Assembly (NCBI GenBank): GCA_002118135.1
Contig: BDIU01000215.1
Coordinates: forward strand, 186,001-250,000
Origin: Trebouxia sp. TZW2008
Lineage: Eukaryota > Chlorophyta > Trebouxiophyceae > Trebouxiales > Trebouxiaceae
Direction: 5' to 3'
DNA length: 64,000 nt
In this document: piece by piece, positions 45,838-58,600 of the stretch
Position numbering within the stretch: the stretch's first letter is position 1
Layout of the letters: each line of letters starts with the position of its first letter
The notes under the pieces: generated by a model
The model's database searches: none
What the model saw: the letters and a program-made list of their open reading frames with translations, nothing else
What the model was told of the DNA's origin: nothing
Translations under genes and position numbers: made by a program

Positions 45838-48225
45838 GCTGTTTGCACAGTCATGGCAAACGGCTTTGAGTTTTTTCTGTCTTTCTCCTTCAATGGCTCC
45901 TTCACAAGGTCAGCTACTGTTATGTTCCTGTCAGACTTGATATGAATGCTGGTTTTGATAAGCCCGACCATGTCAGCATATGCTATGACAGATGTCAATC
46001 AACTGTGTTAGCACAAATCATGTCGTGCCCACTGCACTCTTCAGAATAGGCTTGCTCAACAGCGCTTCAGTTTTGCTGATTGTGGCACCGCAGTACTGCT
46101 TGGTCACAAACATGAAACCCTGTGGTATATCATCTGCATGCGTGCTCAAACACAACCTCAAGAGCTGTGCCTGTGCGAGCATAACTTGATCAATGTGAGT
46201 GTTGTTCAGCAAGGAGTCTGTGCAAACCTGTCTGCCGCAACACAATCCTCTGAGATGCATACAGCTGCATCATTTGGACCACCAGCTTTCTCGCAGCATG
46301 AGTGCTTGAATGTTGCTATGATATGTGGTCTTGGCTTGGATATGTGGGCAGGCTTTCCCAAAGCTTGCTCGCCAGTGCAGTTTTGGGAGTCTACTTCCAG
46401 ATCACCAAGCAAACCTGTCTGCAAGGGCTCAAGAGGTCCAGCTGAGACAATATGTGTTGAGAAGATTGAGACATGCCTGACAGCACCAGCTGCAAAGAAG
46501 TTTTGGAGCAGAGCAGGGCATTTATGTTACAGAGTGCATACAGGATACAAGGCATTGCTGGCTAGATACTGAGGTGCTACTTCCTCACAGTGCTACAATT
46601 GACTTGCTCGATGTGTGATGTGAGCAGGTGACGAGGCTACTGACGCATTAGAGCATCTGACGTGCATGCATGCTGCACAATTCTGTCATCATAGCAAGGC
46701 CCCATACAAGTACAATTCACGCTTTGCATCACTCAGTGACAAAGAGACAGGCTGCTTGCACACCAATGCTGCACCTCTGAAAACACATGATGTGCATTCT
46801 CTGAGAATCTGCACTCATTGCCTTGCATCATTGAGAGGGGACCAGCATTGCAAAGAGGGCACTCTGGAGATGGCAGTTGTGTCAGGGCAAACAAATGTGT
46901 GTCACCTCGTGCAAGCGCTCAGCTCTGTGTCTGTGCCCTTTCAAACTGCTGGGCAAAGTTGCATGTGCTGCATTGCAGGCAGGGATATGAGGCATCGTTT
47001 GTGGCATTGCACAGCAGGACAGAACTGAAGCAAAGCATGACCACATTGTAAAGTGCATGTTGGGCAGGGGGCATGCTAGTCAGACAACAAGGTGCTGATG
47101 GCTGGTAGCACCACTGCAACTTCCACTTTGACGCCATGGGGTTGATGCAAAATCAGGCTTGCTGCGTCTATTAGTCGAGTGTGGTGCAGCATAGCTGCAG
47201 CATTTGAACAAACCCGTTTTGAAAAGCCACAAGATGACGTCATGACTGTGTGGCGCTAGATGGCGTGTGCTGTGACAGTCCAACTGCATGCATAGACTTA
47301 CAGATTTCGGCGCTAGCAAGCTACGTGCAGCTTACAAGATGCTGCTTATGAGCAGGATGCTGTGCAGAATAACGAGATGAATGAGCGCAGTCTGGCCCTA
47401 TCAGCAAACGCTGCTCAAAGTGAGAATCAACGGTTTAGGCTACCCAGTGACCAGCAAAATACAACAGGATAAACTATGACATTCAAAGCCGCTGCCCAAG
47501 TAAGCTCTACGGCATCTGTAGTAACATGAGTAATGTACAGTGATCAGTGCAATTGTAGCTTCAGTGCACACAGCTGATCGGTGCAATTGTAAGTACAGTG
47601 CAGACAGCTAACTCAAATGAGCTCTGCTGCTGCTGAGTCCTGAGGTCACTGCCAGTGTCTATTATACACAATTGACCGCCATGGCCAATATGATCATTCA
47701 TGGTCAATATGTACTTGGTCTGATACACAACGCATTGCTACAGCTCTGGCGCTACTCCCCCTTGAACTGTGGCTGAAGGGACTTCTTGTGATGCATATAC
47801 TGCCACCAAGTCATCACCCTTGCCTTCATTGCTACAGCCAAGTTCTGAAGCACTCCTAGGTACAAAATGTGCATATTACTGTCTTGTTGTTGCCATCTGA
47901 TGTTATGGCCATTCTGCAGTTGTCCTTGATGAGACTTCTTGTGATGCAAAGACTGCCTGTGCCATCTGCAAGCTGTCATCTGGCAGTCTCCTGAGTGCCA
48001 CTGACATTGTGGTGCTCAATGAGCTCTGCTTAGTCTGCCCGGTGCCTGTCATGCCTTGTGCCAAACACTCTGTGTTTGTGAACTCAGGCCACTTTTTCAG
48101 GTGGCTGTGACAGCTAGCTGCATGCAACACGATGCGTACATAATCAAGCTGACTTTGCATGTGAGTTCACTCTGCATTCTACACTGCACAACAAGGGGCC
48201 CATTCCATGTGCATGAACTCTGTGT
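45838..48225. other. No gene supported
   Basis: 2.4 kb between convergent genes. A plus-strand frame of 144 codons (46138-46572) and one of 120 codons (46666-47028) exist, but neither shows a family signature. I leave them unassigned. Confidence 0.4.
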
Positions 48226-48872
48226 TTACTTGTTTGTCAATGACAGGTAGACCATGATGATGACTTCCAACACCGCGCCAAAGATGAGGGACTTGAGACG
48301 CTGTTGAGACATGACCCCTGCCCAAGAATACAAGAAGACTCCCAGGCTGACAGCAAAAATGCTTGAAAACGCAAAGTTCAACAAGACATCCCTGCGCTTG
48401 CCCTTGATAAAGTTGATGTGCTCCGGAGGTGTGAAACTTCTGTCCTTGAACAAACGACTCTCGTCTATGCCCCAGCGAAGCCTACATAAACGATCAAAGC
48501 ACCGTCAGGATGACCGGCGTCTTTTGCGCAGCAGGACTACGAAGTTCCTGTCAAACTCACGTCAAAGCACAACCACATTGGTTGGCAAAACCAGTAATTG
48601 TCACGCCCATTGCTGTCGCGGCAAGAAAAGACAACTCCCCCCCAGATACGCCCGCAATGCCCTGCAGTGACCGTGACAGAAGAGTCGATCACGCATGAGA
48701 TGACGCAGTGGGAAAGTGAAAGCTCTAGGGCCTAACATCACACCTTTGCATACAGTCTGAGGATGATGAAGCCGAACAACGCAAAGCCGATAGTTTTTCG
48801 GATTGTTGATTCCCGCACAGAGACCATTCTGTTCTCTTTGACGGCTTGTGCATATCTGGCTTGCGTTGCCAT
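48226..48872 (-). CDS. Small multi-pass membrane protein
   Basis: Three exons join in phase: 48872-48744, 48661-48561 and 48481-48226 (486 nt, 161 residues plus stop), with ATG at 48872 (MATQARYAQAVKENRM). Hydrophobic segments are FALFGFIILRLYA (about residues 30-42, crossing toward the exon 1/2 junction), LSFLAATAMGVTITGFANQ in exon 2, VLLNFAFSSIFAVSLGVFLYSW and LIFGAVLEVIIMVYLSL at the C-terminus, suggesting four membrane spans with a charged loop (FIKGKRRD) between. It ends in KKxx-like TNK. I recognise no family, and no function is proposed. It is the only gene here whose introns (82 and 79 nt) show no exon copies. Confidence 0.7.
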
Positions 48873-49269
48873 GTTGCTGTTGTTCCTTCGACTGTGCTTG
48901 GCCTGTTCTCGGGCAAGCTTAGTCTTTTGTTGTTGGCAATCGCAGGTCAACAGGGATAGAGAGGCTACTTCAGTCAGACACACCTTGACTAATCTTGACT
49001 AACTTGCAAAGGAAGAGTAAAGAATTTGCTTTTGCCACACTTCAGTCACCATTTATCATGCTGGTCATCTAAGCCTACATCATGCTACCAGCTCATGCTA
49101 GGTGAGATGATTGTCACGTTTACATGCCTTCTGCAGTATGCAAGCACACTGGCTGAACAGAGGCTCACCATGGCTCACTAGCACAAACGCAGATGCAGAG
49201 TTGCTTTTGGATATGATGAGAAATTGTCTTCACGACGGTGCAAAAGCATGATTTCGCCAGCCATTCAAG

Positions 49270-52200
49270 CTGTACTACTCCAGGCATGCATTTCCTTCAT
49301 CATTTTTGTCTTCTCCACTTCTTCTTCTTTAGCAGCATCTTATGTGCATGGAGTTCTGTCCCCTGATCATGCACATTCTGCCTGCATTGCTGAAGCTTGA
49401 GATGGTCAGCATGGATTGGAGCAGGACAAGGCAACGCAAGGCAGGGCAAGCTCACAAGGCATGCATTTCCTTCATCATTTTTGTCTTCTCCACTTCTTCT
49501 TCTTTAGCAGCATCTTATGTGCATGGAGTTTTGTGCCTTGATCATGCACGCTCTGCCTGCATTGCTTTAAGCTTGTGCTGGCCGGCATGGTTTGGAGCAG
49601 GACAAGGAAAGGGAAGCTAGTCAGCAGGCATGCATATTCTTCATTATTGCTGTCTTCTGCTCGAGTCTTCTTCTTGAGCATCATCTTCTGTGCATGAGGT
49701 TCTGTGTCTTGATGATACACATAGTACCTGCACTCCTGGAAGCACACCATGGTCAGCGTGATTTTGCAGGAGGACAAGGAAAGGCAAGCATCTTCCTGCA
49801 GCATCTCCTGTGCATAAAGAAGTTTTCCTGCTGATCTTGCACAAACTGCCTGCGCTGCTTGACCTTTCTTGACTGAATGATGCGCATCTGTCTCAGCCAT
49901 TTGCTTTTATGCATGTGCGACTGCACACAAGACACAAGGTGAACGAAGCTAACCTGATGCAACTGTGTGGAGTTGTCATTGAAAACAGTTGTTCATTTTG
50001 CTGCAAATCAGGCCTTGGGATCAGGCAGTGTGCTTTAAGCAATCTGCGCCCAGTGCATAAAGCAAAAGTTGCACAGTCAATTAGAATTCAGGTAGCATAG
50101 CTTCTTGTTGAGCTGCATTTTCTCCATTTTGATGCAGCCTGCAATTGCCTGACTGGACAGCTCGTGCTTGTCTGGTGCAATGCAGGCAGCTGAGCTTGAG
50201 ACAGATTTGGCTAAACGCACTCAGCAGATGAGTCAAGCAAAGACCTCACTCAAGCTCAAACATATGGAGTTTGAGCGGCAAGTCACAAGTCCGCAGAAGG
50301 AGCATGCCCCTTGGGTGGCCCTCATCCTAAATCAGGCCACAGCTGTGGCGCCTGCTGCCACAGCTTAGCGGACTGCTGCGCAAGGTAGTGCTCGTGTCCT
50401 CAAAATTCCCGTCTCTTGCATTCTCAACATGGCATCCTCTTGCAGCATGCAACGATATGCACAAGCAGAGTGACGACTGCGCGCTGTGACGTCAATTGCT
50501 CATGTGAAAGCTGATGAGTGTTGCTGTTTTCTTGCCACTCTCGGCATGATGCTCTAACCAAGTCCCAGAGGGCATCACGTGCCCTCTGCTGCACTCGCTA
50601 GCCAGGCAAATCAAACAAACTTGCTTTCAATACAACACTTTGCCTGTGCCACAATAGTGCATGCGCCCTGGGCTCATTACATGATGACAGAGGGGAATGC
50701 ATGGCGTGCAGCGTTGCTTTTGCCCTTGCAAACAAACTGCGATGTCTGCTTGCATTCCATCACACTACAAAAGGCACATGCACACACCAAAGCCTAGATG
50801 CATGGTGAGCCTTTACAAGCACCAGCTTTCTTGATTCCCTACTTTGACTGCTTTCAGATCCCAGCAGTTCAACCTAAGTGTTCCAGAGCCCTGATGTGCA
50901 TCAGGCAGAAGCCAGTGTCGGAGTTGCACCAGCTGCTGAAGATGTACAAGGAAGAAATGGAGCTAGGACATGCTGTACTCCAAGCAGAGCTACAAGGCCT
51001 CAAACGCAAGCTCAAAGCAGAGACGTGTCTTTGCTTCAGCATGATTGCAGGCAAGACCTTGGACCCTACCTTATGACATAAACACCGGCACACCCTCAGC
51101 TTCACAGCGATCTCACCTTCCTTTCATGCTGAACTTTTTTGAGGTGTCTCAAACTCTGAAGCACTCAGATCTCGGAGTCTTTGTGATTGTGTTGGCATAT
51201 GGTGGTGCTTGTGAAACACCATGCCTGCTTGGCAACCAGGATATGTGCTTGCTTCAATCTGTCTTGCAGTGTATGCGTCTGGGCAAGCAATGTGACCAAT
51301 GCAGCCATGTGAGCATCTGCTTAAACAGAGTTTGAGAATACGACAGTCCGATTGCGTGCTGACAAAAAGCTTTCTGCCTGAGAATTAGTCAATTCTGTGT
51401 TTGTATCTGTCCCAGCACAGTCTACGTCAATCTGACTTGTGATCATGCCTTGATGTTTGCATCTTGCTGCAACACGTCAACTGTCCTTGATACATGAATG
51501 CCCAATGCAGACGCTTATACAGAGCGGTGCTGGTACAATGTTGTCAGAATTGTCCAATCTGTGATGCACCTTTGCAGCAGCGGCGTTTGTCGCCAGGAAA
51601 GAGTGATCATTTGGTTCTGCCAGGACAGATTATCTGGCTGCCAAAAGACATCACGAGCAATTAAGATGGCCACCAGCTTGAAGCATCACAGCACTCTGAT
51701 GCATTGCATTCTGTGATTCCTCAGTCAAGCAAAGATCACCGAACGTGATGTGCTTTTTGTGTCATTATTGCAAGTCCAGTGGTTGGCATGTTGCTGTGCA
51801 GACAGACTTGCTTGTCTTACGTCCTCTGTACACTGTGGCAACTAAGCAAGCTGAGGCTTTCATGTTGTGCGTATGCCCTGGTGATCGTATGAATGTATAC
51901 CCATCATTTGTGATCACATATCGAACTTTGCATGCATCACACATTAATACAGCGTGCGTTCTGGTCTGAGGATGCACAACTACTATCACCGTACGAATCA
52001 GGATTTGTAGGTGCTTGCACATGTAGAAATGCAACACAGCTGCAGTGCAAGTGGAGCATTTGCAAGCTGCTGCATAGACTGCTGAAGTGTTGACTGTAAT
52101 ATAAGCCTCTGCAAGTGAAACCGTGTATTGTGTAATCAACGTCACTTTCACTTTCAAGTGAAAGATTGCACTATATGATGTTGTACAATTGACTCAGCTG

Positions 52201-53189
52201 CTCCCACCTCGAATGAAGCGTGCGCAGCACTTTCAGCTGTCATACCAGGTGTGCAAAAGACAACCGTAATTGTATACAAAGGAAGCATTGAATTCTATTG
52301 CCAGTGTAACTAACCAGCAATGCAAAATTGACAGACATGAGTTTGTTCTGTAGAGGTGATGTTGAATAAACACCATTATGGCCATCTCAGCCGTCTGCAG
52401 CGCTGGCAAGTTTGCACAAGGCTGCAGACGTGGACAGGATGCGCGACGAGGACGTGTGGCCATGTAGCATCCCAAAAATAGCAGCAGAGCCAGTGCCGGG
52501 AGCACTGAACTTGCTTTGGGCTTCCTTGTACACCTGCAAGCACTGTGAGAACAGGGTTGACAAGCCATCGCAACAAGTACCAGGAATGTGTTCAAGCTGC
52601 ATGGATCATTTCACAAACAGAGGCAGTCTGTACCTGAAATTTAGTCTGTGAAGATGTGGACTCTTCAGCCAGGTCTCCTGCAGCAGCAGATGCCAGGCAG
52701 AGCTGCTGCTGCCGACATACCGCCAGGGTGTGTCAGGGCCTGCCTTGCTTACAGTTGCGAAGCTCACAGAGGCTGTGAGGTAAGCAAAAGCTTGCTTAGC
52801 AGGGTCCCATGAACTCAGATGGTGAGCGACACACCCCAACAGATGTCCTTCCGTCGCTGGACTCAGCGAGCCCTTGAAGATTGAGACCGACGGGGGCTAC
52901 AGTCCAGGCTGCCTGCGCGCTCATACAGCAGTGGCGCACTGCTACCTGCACGTAGGTACCACTTGCATCGTAACAGCGTGTCGTACAGCAAAAAGGCAGC
53001 AGCAGGCTGTGCAAAACAGCCAAACACCAGCACGAAAGCAAACAAGCATCAGAATGAGAGGCAGACCTGAGGAGAGGCGCGCAAAGTGTGACCGGACTGG
53101 GCTCAGCTCGCCCATTTTGACTTTGCAGGCAGTCCATGTACATAAAGTACTGGAAGCAAGCACACTTCGAAATTACCAAGCAAAAATTC
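49270..53189 (+). repeat. Left arm of ~4-kb palindrome
   Basis: Reads as the reverse complement of 53226-57080. Near the centre the arms are almost identical: 53163-53189 pairs exactly with 53226-53252, and matched positions sum to 106415 out to about 52870/53541. Further out, copies drift by insertions: the kinesin exon copy at about 50218 pairs with 56491, sum about 106709. The arm contains a decayed copy of three kinesin exons, and a head-to-head coding-like unit near the centre. Confidence 0.9.
49385..51030 (+). pseudogene. Decayed inverted copy of kinesin-4 tail exons
   Basis: Contains three diverged copies of kinesin exon 8's end near 49390, 49575 and 49740 ('gacaaggaaagg', 'aggcatgcat'). 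It also has a copy of exon 9 at about 50187-50368 (LETDLAKRTQQMSQAKTSLK, ending in TAG after VAPAATA) and of exon 10 at about 50905-51025 (LHQLLKMYKEEMELG, then LKRKLKAE). Stops, lost splice sites and frame changes show it is not functional. It arose with the palindrome. Confidence 0.85.
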
Positions 53190-53191
53190 AC
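52387..53191 (-). other. Coding-like unit, left head-to-head copy
   Basis: Transcribed outward from the palindrome centre. Open segments include a hydrophobic FAFVLVFGCFAQPAAAFLLYD stretch split into short frames, a segment around SSSSAWHLLLQETWLKSP, and a last segment after a TGCAG-type acceptor (either VYKEAQSKFSAPGTGS or, in the other frame, KASSVLPALALLLFLGC). The exon structure could not be fixed and I recognise no family. Confidence 0.35.
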
Positions 53192-53225
53192 CAGATTCGA
53201 TAATAAGCAATTTGCCGAATTTGAC
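53190..53225. other. Palindrome centre (36-nt spacer)
   Basis: The unpaired centre between the arms is AT-rich and itself partly self-complementary ('attcg', 'gaat'). The symmetry axis is at about 53207.5. Confidence 0.85.
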
Positions 53226-53271
53226 GAATTTTTGCTTGGTAATTTCGAAGTGTGCTTGCTTCTAGTACTTT

Positions 53272-54490
53272 ATGTACATGGACTGCCTGCAAAGTCAAAA
53301 TGGGCGGGCTGAGCCCAGTCCGGTCACACTTTGCGCGCCTCTCCTCAGGTCTGCCTCTCATTCTGATGCTTGTTTGCTTTCGTGCTGGTGTTTGGCTGTT
53401 TTGCACAGCCTGCTGCTGCCTTTTTGCTGTACGACACGCTGTTACGATGCAAGTGGTACCTACGTGCAGGTAGCAGTGCGCCACTGCTTTATGAGCGCGC
53501 AGGCAGCCTGGACTGTAGCCCCCGTCGGTCTCAATCTTCAAGGGCTCGCTGAGTCCAGCGACGGAAGGTCATCTGTTCGGGTGTGTCGCTCACCATCTGA
53601 GCTCATGGGACCCTGCTGAGCAAGCTTTTGCTTACCTCACAGCCTCTGTGAGCTTCGCAACTGTAAGCAAGGCAGGCCCTGACACACCCCGGCGGTATGT
53701 CGGCAGCAGCAGCTCTGCCTGGCATCTGCTGCTGCAGAAGACCTGGCTGAAGAGTCCACATCTTCACAGACTAAATTTCAGGTACAGACTGCCTCTGTTT
53801 GTCAAATGGTCTATGCAGCTTGAACACGTTCCTGGTACTTGTGATGGCTTGTCAACCCTTTTCTCACAGTGCTTGCAGGTGCACCAGGGAGCCTGTTGAC
53901 TATAGCCCCTGTCGGTCTCAATCTTCAAGGGCTCGCTGAGTCCAGCGACAGAAGGACATCTGTTGGGGTGTGTCGCTCACCATTTGAGTTAGTGGGATCC
54001 TGCAAAGCAAACTTTTGCTTACCTCACAGTCTCTGTGAGCTTTGCAACTGCAAGCGAGGCAGGCCCTGACACACACCGGCGGCATGTCGGCAGCAGCAGC
54101 TCTGCCTGGCATCTGCTGCTGCAGGAGACCTGGCCGAAGAGTCCACATCTTCACAGACTAGATTAGGTACATATTGTTCTGCACAGCTCAAACACGTTCT
54201 TGGTCTGTGTTGTGCTGGCTTGTCAACCCTGTTCTCACAGTGCTTGCAGGTGTACAAGGAAGCCCAAAGCAAGTTCAGTGCTCCCGGCACTGGCTCTGCT
54301 GCTATTTTTGGGATGCTACATGGCCACACGTCCTCGTCGTGCATCCTGTCCACGTCTGCAGCCTTGTGCAAATTTGCCAGGGCTGCAGACGGCTGAGATG
54401 GCCATACTGGTGTTTATTCAACACCACCCTCATGGAACAAACTCATGTCTGTACATACTGCAATGCTTGTCACACATAGTCGATGGCTGA
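53272..54490 (+). other. Coding-like unit, right head-to-head copy
   Basis: Mirror copy of 52387-53191 on the other strand, interrupted by the extra 387-bp duplication. In the last segment three base differences between the arms are two synonymous and one replacement in the KASSVLPALALLLFLGC frame, but three replacements in the VYKEAQSKF frame, which mildly favours the former. Function unknown. Confidence 0.35.
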
Positions 54491-54839
54491 ATTCAATGCC
54501 TCCTTTGTACACTATGAAAGTTGTCTTTTGCATACCGGTATGACAGCTGAAAGTGCTGCGCACACTTCACTTTAGGTGGGAGCAGCCGAGCCATTCGCAA
54601 AATGTCTCACAGTATGGTCCTTCCCCTGGAACATGTTACCGGTACTACACATTATGGGTCCACTTGCTGAAGCTTCTTTGCACCCTCTACAGTGAAAATT
54701 TCGCAGTTTGTACAACAGCTTGCAATTGCTTCACTCGCACTGCAGCTCTGATTAGTTTCTTGGTGCGCATCATTTGCAGCACCATTGTTTGGAACCGTGA
54801 CAGTTGATGCGCATCATTAACCCGCGACGCACACTATTG

Positions 54840-54865
54840 ATATTATTATATTATACTGCACAGCA
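54840..54865. repeat. TAT-rich AT run
   Basis: Short 'attgatattattatattata' stretch in the right palindrome arm, with no equally clear counterpart at the mirror position in the left arm. Confidence 0.6.
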
Positions 54866-55669
54866 ATATGTCAAACACTGATTTCACAATGATGACACAA
54901 CATTCACGTCACTTTTGGTGATCTTTGCTTGACTGAGAAATCAAAGGATGCAATGTATCAGAATGCTGTGATGCATCAAGCTTATGGCCATCTTGACTGC
55001 TTGCATGACCTTTTGGCAGCCAGATGTTCTGTCCTGACAGAACCAAATGATCTCTCTTTCTTGGTGACAAATGCCGCTGCTGCAGAGGTGCTTCTGACAG
55101 GTTTGACATTTCTGACAATATAGTGCCAGCGTCGCTCTGTGTAGACGTCTGCATCAGGCATTTCAGCATCGGTGACAGTTGCTGTGTTGCAGCAACACGC
55201 AAACAGAAGTGCAAGACCATGTCGCAGGTCAACGCAGGTTGCGCTGGACAACTGACAGCAACTGACCAAACGTGCTGGGTTGATAGAATAGCCCTTGTGC
55301 AGTAAGTTTGTAAAGCATGAAGTCAGCTTGTCATACTTGATCTCTGCTTGAGCAGACGCTCATGACATCGTTGGAGATTGGACAGCATTGCACAGCACAT
55401 GGACAATTTGGTGCAGATTTACGCAACTGCATTGGTCATGCTGCTGGGCCACTTTGCACACACCACATGACAGACTGGAGCATATAACAATATAACGTAA
55501 TTAAGTTGCAGAGCAGGCACAATTTACAGACAACCTTACGGACATTTCACAGTTGTCAATTGTCAGAGAAGGGTAACTATAGGGCTGTGGGCATCGGGGC
55601 TTTCTTACAGATCACATCAACAGGATGTTAGATGCAGACTTGTGAAAAAATGCTACGGCAAAGACTCAC

Positions 55670-58600
55670 CTCTGCTTTGAGCTTGCGTTTGAGGTCCTTA
55701 CAGCTCTGCTTGTAGTAAAGCACATCCTTGCTCAGCTGCTCCCGTTCTTCCTTGTACATCTTCAGCAGCTGGTGTAAATCAGGCCCGGCCTCGGCCTGAC
55801 GTTCACCAGGACTCTGTGATCTTTGCGCTGAGGTGTTAACATCTGAATGCAGCACAGGCCTTGAGTAATGTGAGATGATGCCGGCAAACACCTGTTACAT
55901 CCTCAGGGTTTGCTAGACGTTGCTGTGTGCATGCCTTATCTGATTTGTGCTGAGACATAAAGCTAGAGCTTTTGTTGTAAGGCAGATGCATGCTGCACGC
56001 TTTCGCTTGTCACAGTCCTCTGTGGAGACAAGCTTGTTGCAAACACAGCACAGGCAACGTATGGCATCCAAGGGCAAAGCCTTGGCTGATCATTGCTATC
56101 AATTGCAGCGAGTGGCGTGTGATGCCCAGAAAGAGTCTAAACAGCATGCCAAGCACGGCATAGAATCCAGCTAAGTTCAGAAGCTTTGGCATAAGCAAGC
56201 ACAAGCACTACATAGAAATGCTGCTCTGCACCTCTGAGTCAAGTCACAGGACCATTGCAAATTATTGATGTATATGTTTTGCTGTGAGCACCAGACCTGA
56301 CAATTGCAAGAGGCACAAGCATCACCTTGAAAGCCAGATTGCTGAGAGGTGGCAGCAGGCGCCACAGCTGTGGCCTGGTCCAGGATGGTGGCGACTCGAG
56401 AGGCATGCTCCTTCTGCAGGCTTGTGACTCGGCGTTCAAACTCCATCTCCTTGAGCTTGAGTGTGGTCTCTGCCTGACTCATCTGCTGAGTGCGCTCGGC
56501 CAAAGCTGTCTCAAGCTCAGCTGCCTGTATTGCATGAGGTAAGCATAAGTCATCTCATCAGGAAACTGCAAGCTGCCTCCAAGTTCAAGAAGAGCATTTC
56601 ATCAAAAAGATGGAGTTTACAGCTTGACTTGTAGACTGGGCTCAGATTGCATCAAGCACAACTGTCTGATCACTAGGCCTGGTTTGCAGCAAATTGCACA
56701 GTTGCTGACTGCTTTCAGCAACAATATTGCACATGGCATTTCATCTGCTGGCCATCCGCTTATCATGCGCAGTGATAACTGCATGTAGAGGCCCAACTGA
56801 GTCATGAACAGCACACTCCCATAAACAAGCTTCAGCAATGCAGGCAGAATGTGCAAAATCTAGGAGTCAGAGATCCATGCACAGGACATAGTGAGAACAA
56901 AGGAGACAGCAATGAGGAAGAAGAAGATGCATGCCTTGTGACTGGCTCGCCTTTCCTTGTCCTTCTCTGAAACCACACTAGTCACCATGTGCTTCAGCAT
57001 AGCACGTGCCTCTTCTTCCTTAACAGCGTCTGACTGCTGTTGCAGCCGGGAGGCTGCTGCATCAGCTTCTGCGCACCTCTGCGCACACACACAATGTGAT
57101 TTCAACTGCAACTTGTTTTTGGCAAGCTGTTGAGGAGCAGGATGGTTATAGCAGCTAGCTGATTGCGGTGCGATGTTCAAAAACACAGCTTTGAATGCAC
57201 ATTGGCCACTAGTGAAGACACTTCTGTCTTCAGTCACATGTTATGCCTCAGCTCTTTGACAAAAGCAGCTGATGTGCGCTGTAAGAAAGTAAATGGCGAT
57301 TTTGTATGTGTGTTGTTGCTTGTAGTTCAGGTGTGAGCTTGGCTACCAGGATGAAGGCATAAGATGGTAAAGCACCAGCAGCAGCTAAGTGCACTGCCCG
57401 TATCTGCATGTGACATTGATGATGTTGGCAAAACCACACCTGCAACAAAAGCATGCAACTGCACGGCAACATCTTTCAGGCTTACCGCTTTACACTTGGC
57501 AATAGAAGAATCTATATATGACATCTGCGCCTCACAGGTGTCCACAGCATCATCCAGCGCTGCTGCCTGTCTCTGTACTTCTTCTTCCTGCTGACTCAGC
57601 TGCTGAGTTGCTGGATCACACCTGGCTGTTGCTCCTGACTCAGCCTGCTGATGTGACATCTGCACTTCCGCTTCTTGGACATTCCCAGAGCTGCACTGCA
57701 CTGTGTCCTGCCCCTGTGCTTGCTGAGCAGTCTCAGTTTGAGGCTGAGTCACTGACTGAGACTTAGTGAGCTCTGAGGTGTGAGGCCGCTGAGCGACTCT
57801 GATGAGCTGGCTTCGCTGCAGCTTCTTGTCATCCCTCTCTGCATGCAGGGCTTCTCTCCTCTGCTGCAGGCAGGCCAGCTGCTTCTCAGCTTCCTTCTTG
57901 CTCAGCAGATGACTCACCTCCTTGTCAAGCATAGCCTGCAACAAAGCAATTCTTGAGTTGCACAATTAGACAGAGCAAGCTTCCAGACACAATCCTTATG
58001 CAAGCTTTTGCATTCATGGCCTCAACTTTCGCTTTTGTGCACCGTACTGTTAATGGTGCTGTGGATCAACTTGTGAGCTTGTTTGTTATGTCATGGCAAT
58101 GGCCTTAAGTGAGTGCATCTCATCCAGTGAGCAGTTGTACCCCTGAGAAAGTAGCAGACTTCATGTTGAATGCGTTAGCAAATTGTCATGGCCAAGAACC
58201 CTGAGCATGCAGCTTGAATATGCATTTGCATCTTCTGTCGGAAGCACCCTGTCACCAGCAGTGTCTTCAGTGTACGCAATGATACGGTACAAGCATATAG
58301 AGCATTGTTAGCATTGCAAATATGCCATAAGCACTGACAGAGTCAACAACAAAGTTGAGGTGCATAGACACAAGGTGACATGTGATCACCTGAACATCTG
58401 CCAGGTGGTTTTGCCAACCCTTGGACTCCTTCCTAGCAACCCTAGGAGCACCCGCCATAGCACCTGGGGATGTGACAACTTTGTCTGGCACACCGTTCTT
58501 CTTCGCTGAAGCAGGGGGTGTGGCATTCTCCTGATCCTCCAACCCCAAGGGGGTCCCAGGGATGCTCATCCTGCTCTTCTTCCTCCCTGTACCAGGGGTC

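Larger units (their letters stand above)
53226..57080 (-). repeat. Right arm of ~4-kb palindrome
   Basis: Inverted partner of 49270-53189. It carries the functional kinesin exons 8-10 at its outer side. It also has an extra direct duplication of about 387 bp absent from the left arm: 'gtcggtctcaatcttcaagg' at 53524 and 53911. Outer parts of the arms are clearly diverged, which argues against a simple library or assembly fold-back. Confidence 0.9.

Noticed and set aside
46138..46572. Plus-strand frame of 144 codons
   Set aside because: No splice context, conserved motif or repeat relation; kept as unassigned space.
53188..53541. Minus-strand 117-codon frame and its plus-strand mirror (52874-53203)
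   Set aside because: They are the antisense of the outward-facing units and cross the palindrome axis. Identity between them follows from the inverted repeat and not from coding constraint.
49270..57080. Palindrome as a pure assembly artefact
   Set aside because: The arms differ by substitutions, by a 387-bp insertion and by decay of the kinesin copy, which a fold-back read artefact would not produce. It still needs long-read confirmation.
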